Part shown: one piece after another, positions 17,605 through 26,815 of the stretch
Numbering within the stretch: position 1 is the stretch's first letter
Layout: each line of letters opens with the position of its first letter
From: Streptomyces sp. NBC_01431
GTDB lineage: Bacteria > Actinomycetota > Actinomycetes > Streptomycetales > Streptomycetaceae
Direction: 5' to 3'
NCBI RefSeq assembly: GCF_036231355.1
Contig: NZ_CP109496.1
Location: 1,488,001 to 1,552,000, forward strand
DNA: 64,000 nt
Program-made: the position numbers and the translations under genes
Notes under the pieces: generated by a model
Database searches by the model: none
Seen by the model: the letters and a program-made list of their open reading frames with translations, nothing else
Told to the model about the DNA's origin: nothing

Positions 17605-17638
17605 GGTTCGGGGAGGTGTGCGCACGCCTCCCCGAGCC
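17605..17638. terminator. hairpin terminator
   Basis: GGTTCGGGGAGG pairs with CCTCCCCGAGCC (one G-U/T mismatch) around TGTGCGCACG. It follows the truncated gene by six bases and also faces the end of the hydrolase operon coming from the other side. Confidence 0.7.
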
Positions 17639-17929
17639 GGTCGGCGCAGTGTTACTCGGCCGTCTCCGCTTGAGTGGAGCGCCGAGTGAGCAAGGACCGC
17701 ACGCGCTTCAGGTTCGCGATCGCGCACTAGGGCCTACGAGCGCTGTCTCGCCGACCCCGCGGCTGGGCCCAACGAACCCCGTGGGGTCATTTTGAAGGGC
17801 CCGGGAGGGTCAAGGTTGAGTGAGCGGTGCCACGGTCGGCTGCTCGAGAAATAGCGGATGAGCGGTGGCGGCGTACACGAGTTGCGCGAGGGTGCAGTCC
17901 TCTGGCGTTGGGGACCTTGGACCGTCTCC
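17639..17929. other. intergenic between terminator and hydrolase gene
   Basis: About 290 bases. No gene or structured element seen beyond the hairpin to its left. Confidence 0.35.
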
Positions 17930-18958
17930 TCAGCGCGAGTAGTCCGCGAGGGTGAGTAGCAGGTGTGCCGACTCATCGCGCACGTGATCGGAATGGGCAC
18001 CTGCCGGATTGAGGTGGCGCCCGCGAACATACACGTCGGAGGCGTCGACGTTGACGAAACGGTGGTCGAGCGCGGAGTGCGGATACCGCTCGTCGAGTGG
18101 CAACAGGGTTGTGGTGAACATGGGCGCGGGGGCCGGACCAATTCCGGAGTGCCCGATGCCGGGTTGCTGCTCGGCCCGCAGGTGCCAGAACCCTGTCGCC
18201 CGGTCGTGACGGGAGTAAGTGGCGACGACAGGCCCCCTCAGCGGAGCGCCATCATGCGCCTCGCTCGGCAGGATGTTCGGAAAGAGCGAGAGGAACGCGT
18301 CCCGGCGTGCGGCCATCTGGAATAGCAGCATGCTGTCGGCGGTGAACGGGCGGGATGGCGAGTGGTCTGTCACGCTCCAGCCGAGTGTGTCATCGAGGCG
18401 GGCGTCTGCCGACCATTGGACCGCCTCGCACAGGAAGCGGCAGCCGAAGGAGTGCCCGACGAGGTGGAGGTACTGCCCGTCTCGGTTGGCGAGCACGGGC
18501 GCTGCTTCAGGGTCGGCGCGCTCGGCGTCCAGATAGCCGAGGAGTCGGCCCAGGATGTGGGCGGCGTGGCCTCCTCCTTCGCGTGCGCCCATAGCGTGCG
18601 CCCGGTCCCGGATCCTGCGGTAGCCGGTGGGGGTGACCAGGCTGGATGATGGCCAGCGCACGACGACACACCATGGGCTGAAGCCCTGGGCCGCTAGGGT
18701 CGGATACCGGGCCGGGGCTGTCACAAAGACGTCTTGCATCAGAGACAACAGCCGCTCAGCGGTGTGGTAGGCGGAGTCGGGCGAGGTCTGCCAACCATGG
18801 ACATAGACGAGTATGTCCGTCGCCCAGACAGGCGGGGCGAGGCGCTCCGCGAAGTAATGGCGCAGCCAGGCCTCAGGCACAGGCTCACCCGTGTCAGCGT
18901 CGAGCAGCCAGCCCGTCGCGTCCAGGTCAACGACCTCCACCGTGCCGACACGGCTCAC
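17930..18958 (-). CDS. alpha/beta hydrolase, last gene of the restriction/CHAT operon
   Basis: 342 residues. The oxyanion strand is ILVYVHGWQT and the nucleophile elbow is HLVGHSFGC (Ser170), both of the alpha/beta hydrolase fold; a candidate acid and base lie in FVNVDASDVYV and the C-terminal His cluster. It is likely a serine esterase or lipase. The GTG start overlaps the CHAT stop by four bases (GTGA), so it is made from the same message as the CHAT protease. By analogy with CHAT-linked effectors it could be an effector activated by proteolysis, but this is inference. Confidence 0.8.
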   Translation of the reverse strand: MSRVGTVEVVDLDATGWLLDADTGEPVPEAWLRHYFAERLAPPVWATDILVYVHGWQTSPDSAYHTAERLLSLMQDVFVTAPARYPTLAAQGFSPWCVVVRWPSSSLVTPTGYRRIRDRAHAMGAREGGGHAAHILGRLLGYLDAERADPEAAPVLANRDGQYLHLVGHSFGCRFLCEAVQWSADARLDDTLGWSVTDHSPSRPFTADSMLLFQMAARRDAFLSLFPNILPSEAHDGAPLRGPVVATYSRHDRATGFWHLRAEQQPGIGHSGIGPAPAPMFTTTLLPLDERYPHSALDHRFVNVDASDVYVRGRHLNPAGAHSDHVRDESAHLLLTLADYSR

Positions 18959-20235
18959 GCCTCGCCTCCACTTGTCCGATCCAGGCGAGCATCCATGCCG
19001 CAGTGCAGACCATAGGCGAACCCCAGGGGATTTCGGTATCGGGCGGCGAACTCCCGGGCCAACTCATGAGTGATCTGGCCAGCGCTCGCCGCCCCGCGCA
19101 GGTAGCGGGTGACGAACTCGAGCGCGTACTCGGCGGCAAACGCCTGCGGCATCGCGATCTGCGGCCCGAGCACGCCTTGCGCGCCGTGCTCGATGAGCAT
19201 GCTCCCAAGGAACGCTCGGTCCGCGCTCGCCGCGGAGACTCCAGTGTGGCAGGCGTTGAGTAGCACAAACGGTCGGAAACAACCGTGCCGATAGTTTGCC
19301 CTTAGCTCGCGTATGGTGTGGCCGTCGAAGGGCCTGCCGTCGGTGAGCTTGATGACCAGGGTCGGGGGTTCGGGAACGTTGCCGACGAACTCTCCGTGGC
19401 ACCAGAAGTACATCAACTGCTCGTCCAGCTCGGGCTTCCCCAGATCGCGGACGAGTTCCTCATAGGTCGTTCGTACGGTGTACTCCGTGCCCGTCGTCAG
19501 TGCCTTCGTGACTTCATCCGCACGGGTGGCGCTGCCCACGCGGACGTCGTGGTTCAGGCTGACCGTGGGCCGCTCGTGGGCTGCTCCGGGCGGACCAATC
19601 CACGCGTATGCATCACCGGTGTGCTCGATCTGATGCCGATGGCCGAGGAAGCGAGTGAAGAGAACCTCCAAGGTTGCAGGCTCGGTGGAATCATCGGTTG
19701 TACAGAGCAATGGCCAGGGTAGATGGAGATCAGAGTCGAACCGTACCCGCAGCCCCTCCTGGGACAAGGCCGAACGCAGGGAGTTGCGGAATATCTTGGT
19801 CGGTTCGTCGTCACCGCGCAGCAGAGTGCCAAACAGCAGTGATTCCCCGCTTCGTGCCAGATCGGCCACTATCCAGCGCAGCTTCTCCTCAGGTTCGGTG
19901 CTGAGGTCCGCGGACGTTGCGTACGGGCGCCGTCGACTCTGTAGAAACCGACCCTGGTCGTCGACCGGCTGGAAATCAACGAACTCCGATTTCCATCGGG
20001 CACGAAGCCTGGCCGCCGTCCCATGGACCTCATCGGGCCGGGCATGCAGGTCAACCTTATGCTCGGTGCCGTGGAGTGCCGGAACGGCCGATCCTGACAT
20101 CCGTGCCCGGATCCGGCCTCCGCCGAGGACGTCAAAGCTGACGAGGAGGTCGGGAGCCTCCGTCGTCAGGTGCGGCAGGAAGCGGAAGCCGTCGCTGGGG
20201 TCCTGGACAATGCGGGTGGTCAATTCACGGGGCAT
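18955..20235 (-). CDS. CHAT-domain (caspase-like) protease
   Basis: 426 residues. The C-terminal half is a CHAT domain: catalytic His in MYFWCHGEFVG (His280) and catalytic Cys in FVLLNACHTGVSAAS (Cys329), then the usual LGSMLIEHGAQGVLG and PLGFAYG blocks. The N-terminal ~110 residues (FLPHLTTEAPDLLVSFDVLGGGRIRARM) form a separate beta-rich region of unknown role. The ATG at 20235 lies three bases after the hsdR stop, with a GGAGGG site inside the end of hsdR. CHAT proteases include effectors of anti-phage systems; here the partner genes are a full type I restriction system and a hydrolase. Confidence 0.88.
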   Translation of the reverse strand: MPRELTTRIVQDPSDGFRFLPHLTTEAPDLLVSFDVLGGGRIRARMSGSAVPALHGTEHKVDLHARPDEVHGTAARLRARWKSEFVDFQPVDDQGRFLQSRRRPYATSADLSTEPEEKLRWIVADLARSGESLLFGTLLRGDDEPTKIFRNSLRSALSQEGLRVRFDSDLHLPWPLLCTTDDSTEPATLEVLFTRFLGHRHQIEHTGDAYAWIGPPGAAHERPTVSLNHDVRVGSATRADEVTKALTTGTEYTVRTTYEELVRDLGKPELDEQLMYFWCHGEFVGNVPEPPTLVIKLTDGRPFDGHTIRELRANYRHGCFRPFVLLNACHTGVSAASADRAFLGSMLIEHGAQGVLGPQIAMPQAFAAEYALEFVTRYLRGAASAGQITHELAREFAARYRNPLGFAYGLHCGMDARLDRTSGGEA

Positions 20236-20238
20236 CGG

Positions 20239-23200
20239 TCAGGCCCTCCCCGTGCGTGGCCACGGCTGTCTATTCCCCGACCCACTGGGCTTCGTCTCCG
20301 TGATGGACAGGTCGGACTCCACCTGCTGCAAGACGGTGCCTGTGTCGTGATGCACCAGGGTGAACCGGATCCGGTGTGTGCCGGGCTCCAGGGCCGTGAA
20401 GCGGAACTGTTCGGATTCGGCGTCTCCAGGGCGGTACGCCATCGTGGCTGGTGCAACCTCCGCGCCACTCAAGGGCACGGCCACGATGTCCAGCGCGGGC
20501 CGCTCACCCGGGCGCGCCCATGGATGCTGGGGCTCAGCGATCAGCTTCAGTGTCACGTGTACTGGAGTCCCCACACTGGGGTTGTCGTCCAAGAGCGTCA
20601 GATGCGCTCGGCAGCGTGGCGGTGCCCAAAGCGCCGGAGGAACCACGTCAACATCAACCACGCTGCCGGCGACTGCGTAGGGGGCGACCGCTGCTTCGTA
20701 GAAGGCATCCGCGAGGGCAACGATGATCGAGTTGATCGCCGGCCCGTCGGTGAAGAAGTAGTTAGCCATCGTGTTGTGAGCGTCCTGGTTTTCTGCGACT
20801 GCCTCCGTAACGGCGGCTTGGAAGTCCTGCGACTCCAGGAACTGCTTCTTAGAGTTCACCTTGGTTTGCTGGACCAGGTTCGGGTCGGCGAGCAGCCGCT
20901 GCACGAGACCATGCACGAACTCCCTGACCTGGGAGGCAGCGAACGTTTCGGCGCCGAAGAGGTCGTTCATCTTGTCTATGACGACCTGAAGCGCAACGTA
21001 CTTCGGATCCTTCTTCGCACCGGTACCGGCGGCGCTGATGCCCTTCAGCTGCCCGTCGCCCACGAGCGAGATGTCGACCGGGTTCGCCTTGGTGTGCTTG
21101 ACCCCGACCAGCACCACATCGGAGAGGTCCACGTCGGCTGCCCAAGCGGACTCGGCGATCACCTTCTCTAGCAGGCGCAGGAAGATCGAGAGCATCTCCA
21201 TGTAGGGGTCGCCGTAGTCGACGATCTGGGACATGAAGTCGTAGAGCCGTACGTAGGTGGAGACGTCCTTGCGGAACAGGTCGAGCTCCTGGAGCTTTAC
21301 CTGGTCTTCCTCCTCGATCGCCCGCGCGTAGCGGCGCCGGAAGTCGTGCTGTGCCGGGCTGATCGCTGCCGAGAGAGCGTTGTTGCCCTTCCGTGTCACC
21401 CACAGTTCGGCGACCTTGCGGACGTCGTCCTCGGTGTAGATCCCGGCCTGGGCAAGCTTGTTGGCCAGGTGGACGACAACGTACGGGTCGGTCTCGGTCT
21501 CCAGAGTCGCGTTCTTGAAGTACGGCTCGAAGGCCGCCTTGATGTCCTCGGGCTTGTTGGCGAAGTCGATGACGAACGTCTTGCGCTTCTGCTCCCCGCC
21601 TGCGGTGCGATGGGTGCGGTTGAGCCGCGAGAGCGTCTGCACCGCGGTGACCCCCGACAGCTTCCTGTCGACGTACATCGCCGAGAGCAAGGGCTGGTCG
21701 AAGCCGGTTTGGAACTTGTTGGCGACCAGCATGATCTTGTAAGTGTCGCCCCTAAACGCGGCCGCCAGATCAGCCCCGGCGCCGGGGTTCATGTTGGCCT
21801 CGGTGAACTCGTCGTCCTTCGATGGCTGCGGGCCCCAGTCGCTGTGCCAGGTCTCATCCTCGGGCATCGTCACCCCGCCAGAAAAGGCGACCAGGGTGCG
21901 GTAGTTGTACGAGGCGTCCTCAGCGCGGCGCTTGGCGATGTAGGCATCTATCGCAAGCTTGTACTTCACCGCGGACTTGCGCGAGTCGGTCACCACCATG
22001 GCCTTCGCCTTGCCTTCGAGGAGGTAGGCGACGTTGGCGTGAAAGTGCTCGACGACGATCTGCACCTTCTGGCTGACGTTCGTCGGGTGAAGCTGAACCC
22101 ATCTCATCAGCCCCTTGCGGGCGGCGGCCTCCTCGACCTCGCCTCCGTCACCGGCCTCGGCCTTGCCGGCGATCTGCAGCGCGGTGTCGTAGGACTGGTA
22201 GCCCTTGAGGACGTCGAGGATGTAGCCCTCCTCGATCGCCTGCTTCATCGAGTACAGGTGGAACTCGCGCGGCTTGCCGTCGGGGCCTTTGCGGCCGAAC
22301 AGTTCGAGGGTCTTGTTCTTCGGCGTCGCGGTGAAGGCGAAGTAGGAGATGTTCTCCGACTCGGCACGCTCGGTCATCTCCGAGGCCAGCACCGACTCCA
22401 CATCGACCTCGCCGCCCTCCTCGATCTCCTTGAGCTCCTCGGCCGTCAGTACCTGCTTCAGCTTCGAGGAGATCTGCCCCGACTGGGACGAGTGCGCCTC
22501 ATCAGCGATCACGGCGAATCGCTTGCCCTTCAGGCCGGCGTCGGTCCGGATCTCTTCCAGCGCATGCGGGAAAGTCTGCACCGTCACCGCGATGATGAGC
22601 TCGCCGTTTTTCAACGCCTGTGCCAGCAGACCCGACTTCGACTTCGCGCCGGCCTTGCGGACGTCCTCAGGGCTGATCGTCGCGACAATCTTCTTGTTCC
22701 CGTCGATCTGCCGGATCGCATCCTGTAGCTGGGAATCGAGCACGGTTCGGTCCACAACCACGATGACGGAGTCGAAGACCTTCTTGTCTTCGGCATCATG
22801 CAGTCGGGCCAGCCCGTGAGCTGTCCAGGCAATGGTGTTCGTCTTTCCTGACCCGGCCGAGTGCTCGATCAAGTACCGGTGCCCGACACCCTCCTCCTTC
22901 ACTGCGGCGACGATGCTCGTGACAGCCTCCCACTGGTGGAAGCGCGGGAAGAGCATGCTCGTACGTCGCACTGAGGTGCCGGTGGTGACGTCCCACTCCT
23001 CCTTGATCTGCACGATCATCAGCCGCCCGATGACGTTCAGCCAAGCGTGCTTCTCCCAGACTCGTTCCCATAGGTACGTCGTCGCCGACCCGTCGTCCGC
23101 GCCAGGCGGGTTGCCGGCACCACTGTCGAAGCCGATGTTGAACGGAAGGAAGTGGGTCTTGTCCCCCTCCAGCTTCGTGGTCATGGCTGCTAGGCCGTTG

Positions 23201-23811
23201 GAGACCGCGAAGTGCACCAGCGCCCGGTGACCGAACGAAAGCAGCGGCTCCAGGCGCCCGTTCGTCAGCGGGTTGCGGTCGTGCTTGTACTGGTTGATCG
23301 CCTCGTCCAGCGACTGGGTAAAGTCGGTCTTCAGCTCCACCGTGGCCACCGGGAGCCCGTTGACGAAGAACACCAGATCGATGGTGCGCTGATCGGCAGT
23401 CGAGAAATGCACCTGCCGCACCACCCGCACCCGCATCGCCTCGTAATGCGACACGGTGGTCGCGTTGAGAGTGGTTTCGGGGCGGAACTGCGCCATCTTC
23501 AACCTGCCGCCACCGATGTACTGGACCCCGTTGCGCAGGATGTTCAGTGTCCCGCCGCCATGTTCCAGGGGCTTGTCCAACGCTGCGGTCAGCACGTCAA
23601 GGAACTTTGCCTGCGACCCCGCCGCCTTCAGCGCCTTCTCGTACGCCGTCTTCTGCGTCGCTTCCAGCCACGCGAACAGATCCGCCGGGAACAGCGCTCG
23701 CTCGCGGTCGTACTCGCCTCCGTCGTGGTCATTCACCGAGTACAGCCAGCCGCGGGTCTCGAGGTACTCGCAGATCTCCTTCTCGAAGATCGCCTCGTTG
23801 TGGTCGGCCAT
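20239..23811 (-). CDS. hsdR: type I restriction endonuclease subunit R with extra C-terminal domain
   Basis: 1190 residues. Order: PD-(D/E)xK nuclease region (Asp145, Glu159, Lys161 in IDLVFFV and VELKTDF), SF2 translocase with Walker A HSAGSGKTNT (Lys323) and DEAH box IADEAHSS (~437-440), motif TATPKNKTLELFG, then the helical C-terminal domain. Usual HsdR sequences end after a block like FFTDGPAINSIIVALADAFYEAAV; here about 144 more residues follow (20242-20673), beta-rich, with TMAYRPGDAESEQFRFTALEPGTHRIRF. The start ATG overlaps the hsdS stop (TGATG). It is the translocase-nuclease that cuts unmodified DNA. Confidence 0.93.
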   Translation of the reverse strand: MADHNEAIFEKEICEYLETRGWLYSVNDHDGGEYDRERALFPADLFAWLEATQKTAYEKALKAAGSQAKFLDVLTAALDKPLEHGGGTLNILRNGVQYIGGGRLKMAQFRPETTLNATTVSHYEAMRVRVVRQVHFSTADQRTIDLVFFVNGLPVATVELKTDFTQSLDEAINQYKHDRNPLTNGRLEPLLSFGHRALVHFAVSNGLAAMTTKLEGDKTHFLPFNIGFDSGAGNPPGADDGSATTYLWERVWEKHAWLNVIGRLMIVQIKEEWDVTTGTSVRRTSMLFPRFHQWEAVTSIVAAVKEEGVGHRYLIEHSAGSGKTNTIAWTAHGLARLHDAEDKKVFDSVIVVVDRTVLDSQLQDAIRQIDGNKKIVATISPEDVRKAGAKSKSGLLAQALKNGELIIAVTVQTFPHALEEIRTDAGLKGKRFAVIADEAHSSQSGQISSKLKQVLTAEELKEIEEGGEVDVESVLASEMTERAESENISYFAFTATPKNKTLELFGRKGPDGKPREFHLYSMKQAIEEGYILDVLKGYQSYDTALQIAGKAEAGDGGEVEEAAARKGLMRWVQLHPTNVSQKVQIVVEHFHANVAYLLEGKAKAMVVTDSRKSAVKYKLAIDAYIAKRRAEDASYNYRTLVAFSGGVTMPEDETWHSDWGPQPSKDDEFTEANMNPGAGADLAAAFRGDTYKIMLVANKFQTGFDQPLLSAMYVDRKLSGVTAVQTLSRLNRTHRTAGGEQKRKTFVIDFANKPEDIKAAFEPYFKNATLETETDPYVVVHLANKLAQAGIYTEDDVRKVAELWVTRKGNNALSAAISPAQHDFRRRYARAIEEEDQVKLQELDLFRKDVSTYVRLYDFMSQIVDYGDPYMEMLSIFLRLLEKVIAESAWAADVDLSDVVLVGVKHTKANPVDISLVGDGQLKGISAAGTGAKKDPKYVALQVVIDKMNDLFGAETFAASQVREFVHGLVQRLLADPNLVQQTKVNSKKQFLESQDFQAAVTEAVAENQDAHNTMANYFFTDGPAINSIIVALADAFYEAAVAPYAVAGSVVDVDVVPPALWAPPRCRAHLTLLDDNPSVGTPVHVTLKLIAEPQHPWARPGERPALDIVAVPLSGAEVAPATMAYRPGDAESEQFRFTALEPGTHRIRFTLVHHDTGTVLQQVESDLSITETKPSGSGNRQPWPRTGRA

Positions 23812-25073
23812 CACGCCACCTCGTGTACGTCGATCTGTCCCGTCACTGCCGCCGTGATCAACGCTGACCGTCGCTCTCTAGAGAGCTCAATGAAACGATC
23901 TGACTCGGCGATGAGTCTGTCGATCTTCGTGGACTCTTGGTCCAGCATGGCGGCTACGCGCCGTTGCTCCTGAGGCTGCACCACGGGAATACGCATCGCT
24001 CGCAACTTTTCAGCCGTTAGATGCGGAATGGTCGACTTGTTGCACACGATGTCGATCACTCCCACGTCTCGATAGGTCCGCAGCACGTAACCCAGCCAGG
24101 AAGATGACCAGTTATTCAGCGGCCGGAGTCGATTGACGGTCTTCTGGAAGGACCATCCGGGCATGTCGCGATCGACAACCACATTCGTCCCGACTGCGCC
24201 GCCCTCGACAACGAGCAAGTCGCCCTTGAGCAGGTTGAGACTTACTGCCTCGGTGACTGAGTAGGGCATTTTCTTGACATCGCTAAGCCGCAGCCCGGAA
24301 TCTTGGATGTTCCCGGCCCTGATGTACGGGAGCATCAGATCCCCGGCGCGGGTCTCTTTACTTCCGTCCAGCATCTTCCCCAGCGTTACCGAGAAGTGAT
24401 ATCCGATGGCGGTGAAAGCGACATCCGGCGGGGGCGAGAACGGATTGATCGCACCGAGGACCGCGTCCCGGATAAGGTCCTGTCGACGCTCACGGAGCAT
24501 CTCGATCAAACGCTGCTGTTCCTCGATGAGGGTGTCAAGGCGAGCCGTTTCACGGTCGAGGTAGTCGGCGATGGCGCGCTGTTCTTCCAGCGGCGGCACT
24601 GGGATCGCCATGCTGAGGAAGACGTCAGGGTAGATCCGAAGGCGCGACGACCAGATGCCGCGGGAGAGGCGAGTCATCTCCATCACGTACGGCGTCGATC
24701 GGTAGAGGTAGTCGTAAAACCCAGGACAGAAGGCTGCGTTCGGACGCGGCCTGTACACACCGTACGCAGGGCTCACGATGCCAGCCTGCTTCGAGACGCC
24801 GAGCGCCCCCATCCACGCCCACATCGTATTAATGACGAGATCGCCCGCCTCCACGAGGCGGTAGCCATCGAGGCTCTCCGCTGCAGTCATCGTCACGGTC
24901 TTCTCTGACCTCGGGGTGATCCCGGTCAGATGCGACACGCTGAGGAGTTCCTCTGTACCTTCGGGTGAGACAGACAGCGACTCTGCCAGGAGTTCTTTGT
25001 TTCTACTCCAGCGCCAGTGGGATGGGACGTTGCCGGCCCATGCCTGCTCAAGATCAAACTGGGCTTGTGTCAT
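23811..25073 (-). CDS. hsdS: type I restriction-modification specificity subunit S
   Basis: 420 residues with two target-recognition domains, each followed by a conserved coiled-coil: PLEEQRAIADYLDRETARLDTLIEEQQRLIEML near the middle and QEQRRVAAMLDQESTKIDRLIAESDRF near the end. This is the full length of the family. It sets the DNA sequence recognised by both the methylase and the nuclease. The ATG overlaps the hsdM stop (ATGA) and has a GGGAGGTTGAGGG site. No duplicated or alternative specificity cassette is seen nearby. Confidence 0.93.
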   Translation of the reverse strand: MTQAQFDLEQAWAGNVPSHWRWSRNKELLAESLSVSPEGTEELLSVSHLTGITPRSEKTVTMTAAESLDGYRLVEAGDLVINTMWAWMGALGVSKQAGIVSPAYGVYRPRPNAAFCPGFYDYLYRSTPYVMEMTRLSRGIWSSRLRIYPDVFLSMAIPVPPLEEQRAIADYLDRETARLDTLIEEQQRLIEMLRERRQDLIRDAVLGAINPFSPPPDVAFTAIGYHFSVTLGKMLDGSKETRAGDLMLPYIRAGNIQDSGLRLSDVKKMPYSVTEAVSLNLLKGDLLVVEGGAVGTNVVVDRDMPGWSFQKTVNRLRPLNNWSSSWLGYVLRTYRDVGVIDIVCNKSTIPHLTAEKLRAMRIPVVQPQEQRRVAAMLDQESTKIDRLIAESDRFIELSRERRSALITAAVTGQIDVHEVA

Positions 25074-26815
25074 CCCTCAACCTCCCGCAGCAGATCGAGG
25101 ATCTTGGCAACCTGCTTCTCCAGGTCGGCGTCGATCTCCGCGAGCGGACGAGGCGGAACATACTTGTAAAAGTGCCGCGCGAAGGGGATCTCGTAACCCG
25201 TCTTGGTCTTGGCCCAGTCGATCCAGGCGTCGGGAACGTGCGGCTTCACCTCCGCATCGAAGTACGCCTGGATGACTTCGCGCTCCGCCGCCGCGCCGGC
25301 GGTCGAGCCGCCGTAGGTGAAGGGCACGTTCTCCGTGTCGCGCTTCTTCGAATCGGGCTTCGGTTCGCCCTTGCGGTTGACGACAGGGTTCCCGCCCTCG
25401 TCCAGCAGGGGGCGCTCGACGGTGACCGTCCAGTAGCCGAACTCGTCGTTGCGCAGCACCTTGGAGAGCTCGGGATCGGCGTCCTCGAAGTCGTCGTACA
25501 GCCGCAGGACCTCGGCGCGGTCGGCGTCGCTGATCTCGCGTCCCTTGGCACCGAGGTTCTTGCGCATCTTGGTCCAGAACGACGTGCCGTCGATCAGCTG
25601 CACCTTGCCCTGGCGGTCGGCGTGCTTGGTGTTGTCCAGAATCCAGATGTAGGTGGCAATGCCGGTGTTGAAGAACATGTTGGTCGGCAGGGCCACGATC
25701 GCCTCGACCAGGTCGTTCTCCAGCAGCCACCGGCGGATGTTGGAAGGGCCGGATTCAGCTCCGCCGTTGAAGAGCGGAGAGCCGTTCATGACGATGCCGA
25801 CGCGGCCGCCGCCGTCCTCGGGTGCGCGCATCTTGTGGGCTAGGTGAAGCAGGAAGAGCATCTGCCCGTCGGAAGTCGCGGGGAGGCCCGGTGCGAAGCG
25901 GCCGTAGGGGCCGGCGGAGTCTCGCTCCTCCTTGACCGCCTTGGCGTACTGCTTCCAGTCCACGCCGTAGGGCGGATTGGACATGCAGTAGTCGAACTGG
26001 CGGCCCTTGAAGGCGTCGTCGGTGAGCGTGTTGCCGAAGGCGATGTTGGTCGCGTCGTGGCCCTTGGCGAGCAGGTCGGACTTGCAGATGGCGTACGACT
26101 GCGGGTTGTACTCCTGGCCGTACAGGCCCAGCTTCGCGTCGGGGTTCCCTGCGAGCAGGTGCTCCTCTGCCAGGGAGAGCATGCCGCCGGTGCCGGCGGT
26201 GGGGTCGTACAGCGATCGGATGATGCCGCCTTCGGTGAGGTCGACATCCTTCTCCGCGAAGAGCAAGTCGACCAGCAGTCGGATCGCGTCGCGTGGCGTG
26301 TAGTGGTCGCCGGACGTCTCGTTCGCTGCCTCGTTGAACTTGCGGATGATGTATTCGAAGGCGTCGCCCATGTCGGAGTTCGACACCACATCAGGGTGGA
26401 GGTCGACCTTGCCGAAGGACTTAACGATCTCGCGTAGGAGCCCGGCCTTCTCCAGAGCCAAGATCTCCTTCTTGAAGTCGAAGTACTCGAACACGTCCAC
26501 GTCGCCGGAGAACCGGTCGATGTAGTCGGCCAGGTTGTCCGCCAGCCCGTCCGCGTCGGCCAGCAGGTTCGCGAACGAGTAGTTGGAGGTGTTGTAGAAG
26601 GTCCGTCCTGTAGCCTTCTTGACCTCGACCTTGAGCCGGTTCGGGTTCTCGAACTTCGCTGCTAGCTCTCGCACCGTCGCGTGATCGGGTTCAAGGATGC
26701 AGTCGAGCCGCCGCAGGATCGTGAACGGGAGCACCACTGTCCCGTACTGGTTGGGGCGATATGGGCCCCGAAGCTGGTCAGCGATGGACCAGATGAAGCT
26801 ACCGAGCGTGCTCAC
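25070..26815 (-). CDS. hsdM: type I restriction-modification methyltransferase subunit M
   Basis: 581 residues from the GTG at 26815, chosen over an upstream TTG because GAGG sits five bases before it and family members begin with a similar (x)LGSFIWSIADQLRG block. The SAM-binding motif I is DPTAGTGGM (Asp204) and the catalytic motif IV is NPPYG (Asn280), typical of N6-adenine methylases. The helical N-terminal domain HsdM_N is present. First gene of the five-gene minus-strand operon; the gap upstream holds its promoter. Confidence 0.95.
   Translation of the reverse strand: MSTLGSFIWSIADQLRGPYRPNQYGTVVLPFTILRRLDCILEPDHATVRELAAKFENPNRLKVEVKKATGRTFYNTSNYSFANLLADADGLADNLADYIDRFSGDVDVFEYFDFKKEILALEKAGLLREIVKSFGKVDLHPDVVSNSDMGDAFEYIIRKFNEAANETSGDHYTPRDAIRLLVDLLFAEKDVDLTEGGIIRSLYDPTAGTGGMLSLAEEHLLAGNPDAKLGLYGQEYNPQSYAICKSDLLAKGHDATNIAFGNTLTDDAFKGRQFDYCMSNPPYGVDWKQYAKAVKEERDSAGPYGRFAPGLPATSDGQMLFLLHLAHKMRAPEDGGGRVGIVMNGSPLFNGGAESGPSNIRRWLLENDLVEAIVALPTNMFFNTGIATYIWILDNTKHADRQGKVQLIDGTSFWTKMRKNLGAKGREISDADRAEVLRLYDDFEDADPELSKVLRNDEFGYWTVTVERPLLDEGGNPVVNRKGEPKPDSKKRDTENVPFTYGGSTAGAAAEREVIQAYFDAEVKPHVPDAWIDWAKTKTGYEIPFARHFYKYVPPRPLAEIDADLEKQVAKILDLLREVEG

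Noticed and set aside
21346..22728. 460-codon plus-strand frame inside hsdR
   Set aside because: Shadow of hsdR; no domain, low-complexity Val/Gly/Leu content.
23811..25073. phase-variable hsdS through inverted repeats or extra half-genes
   Set aside because: Only one specificity gene and no site-specific inversion sequences are seen nearby.
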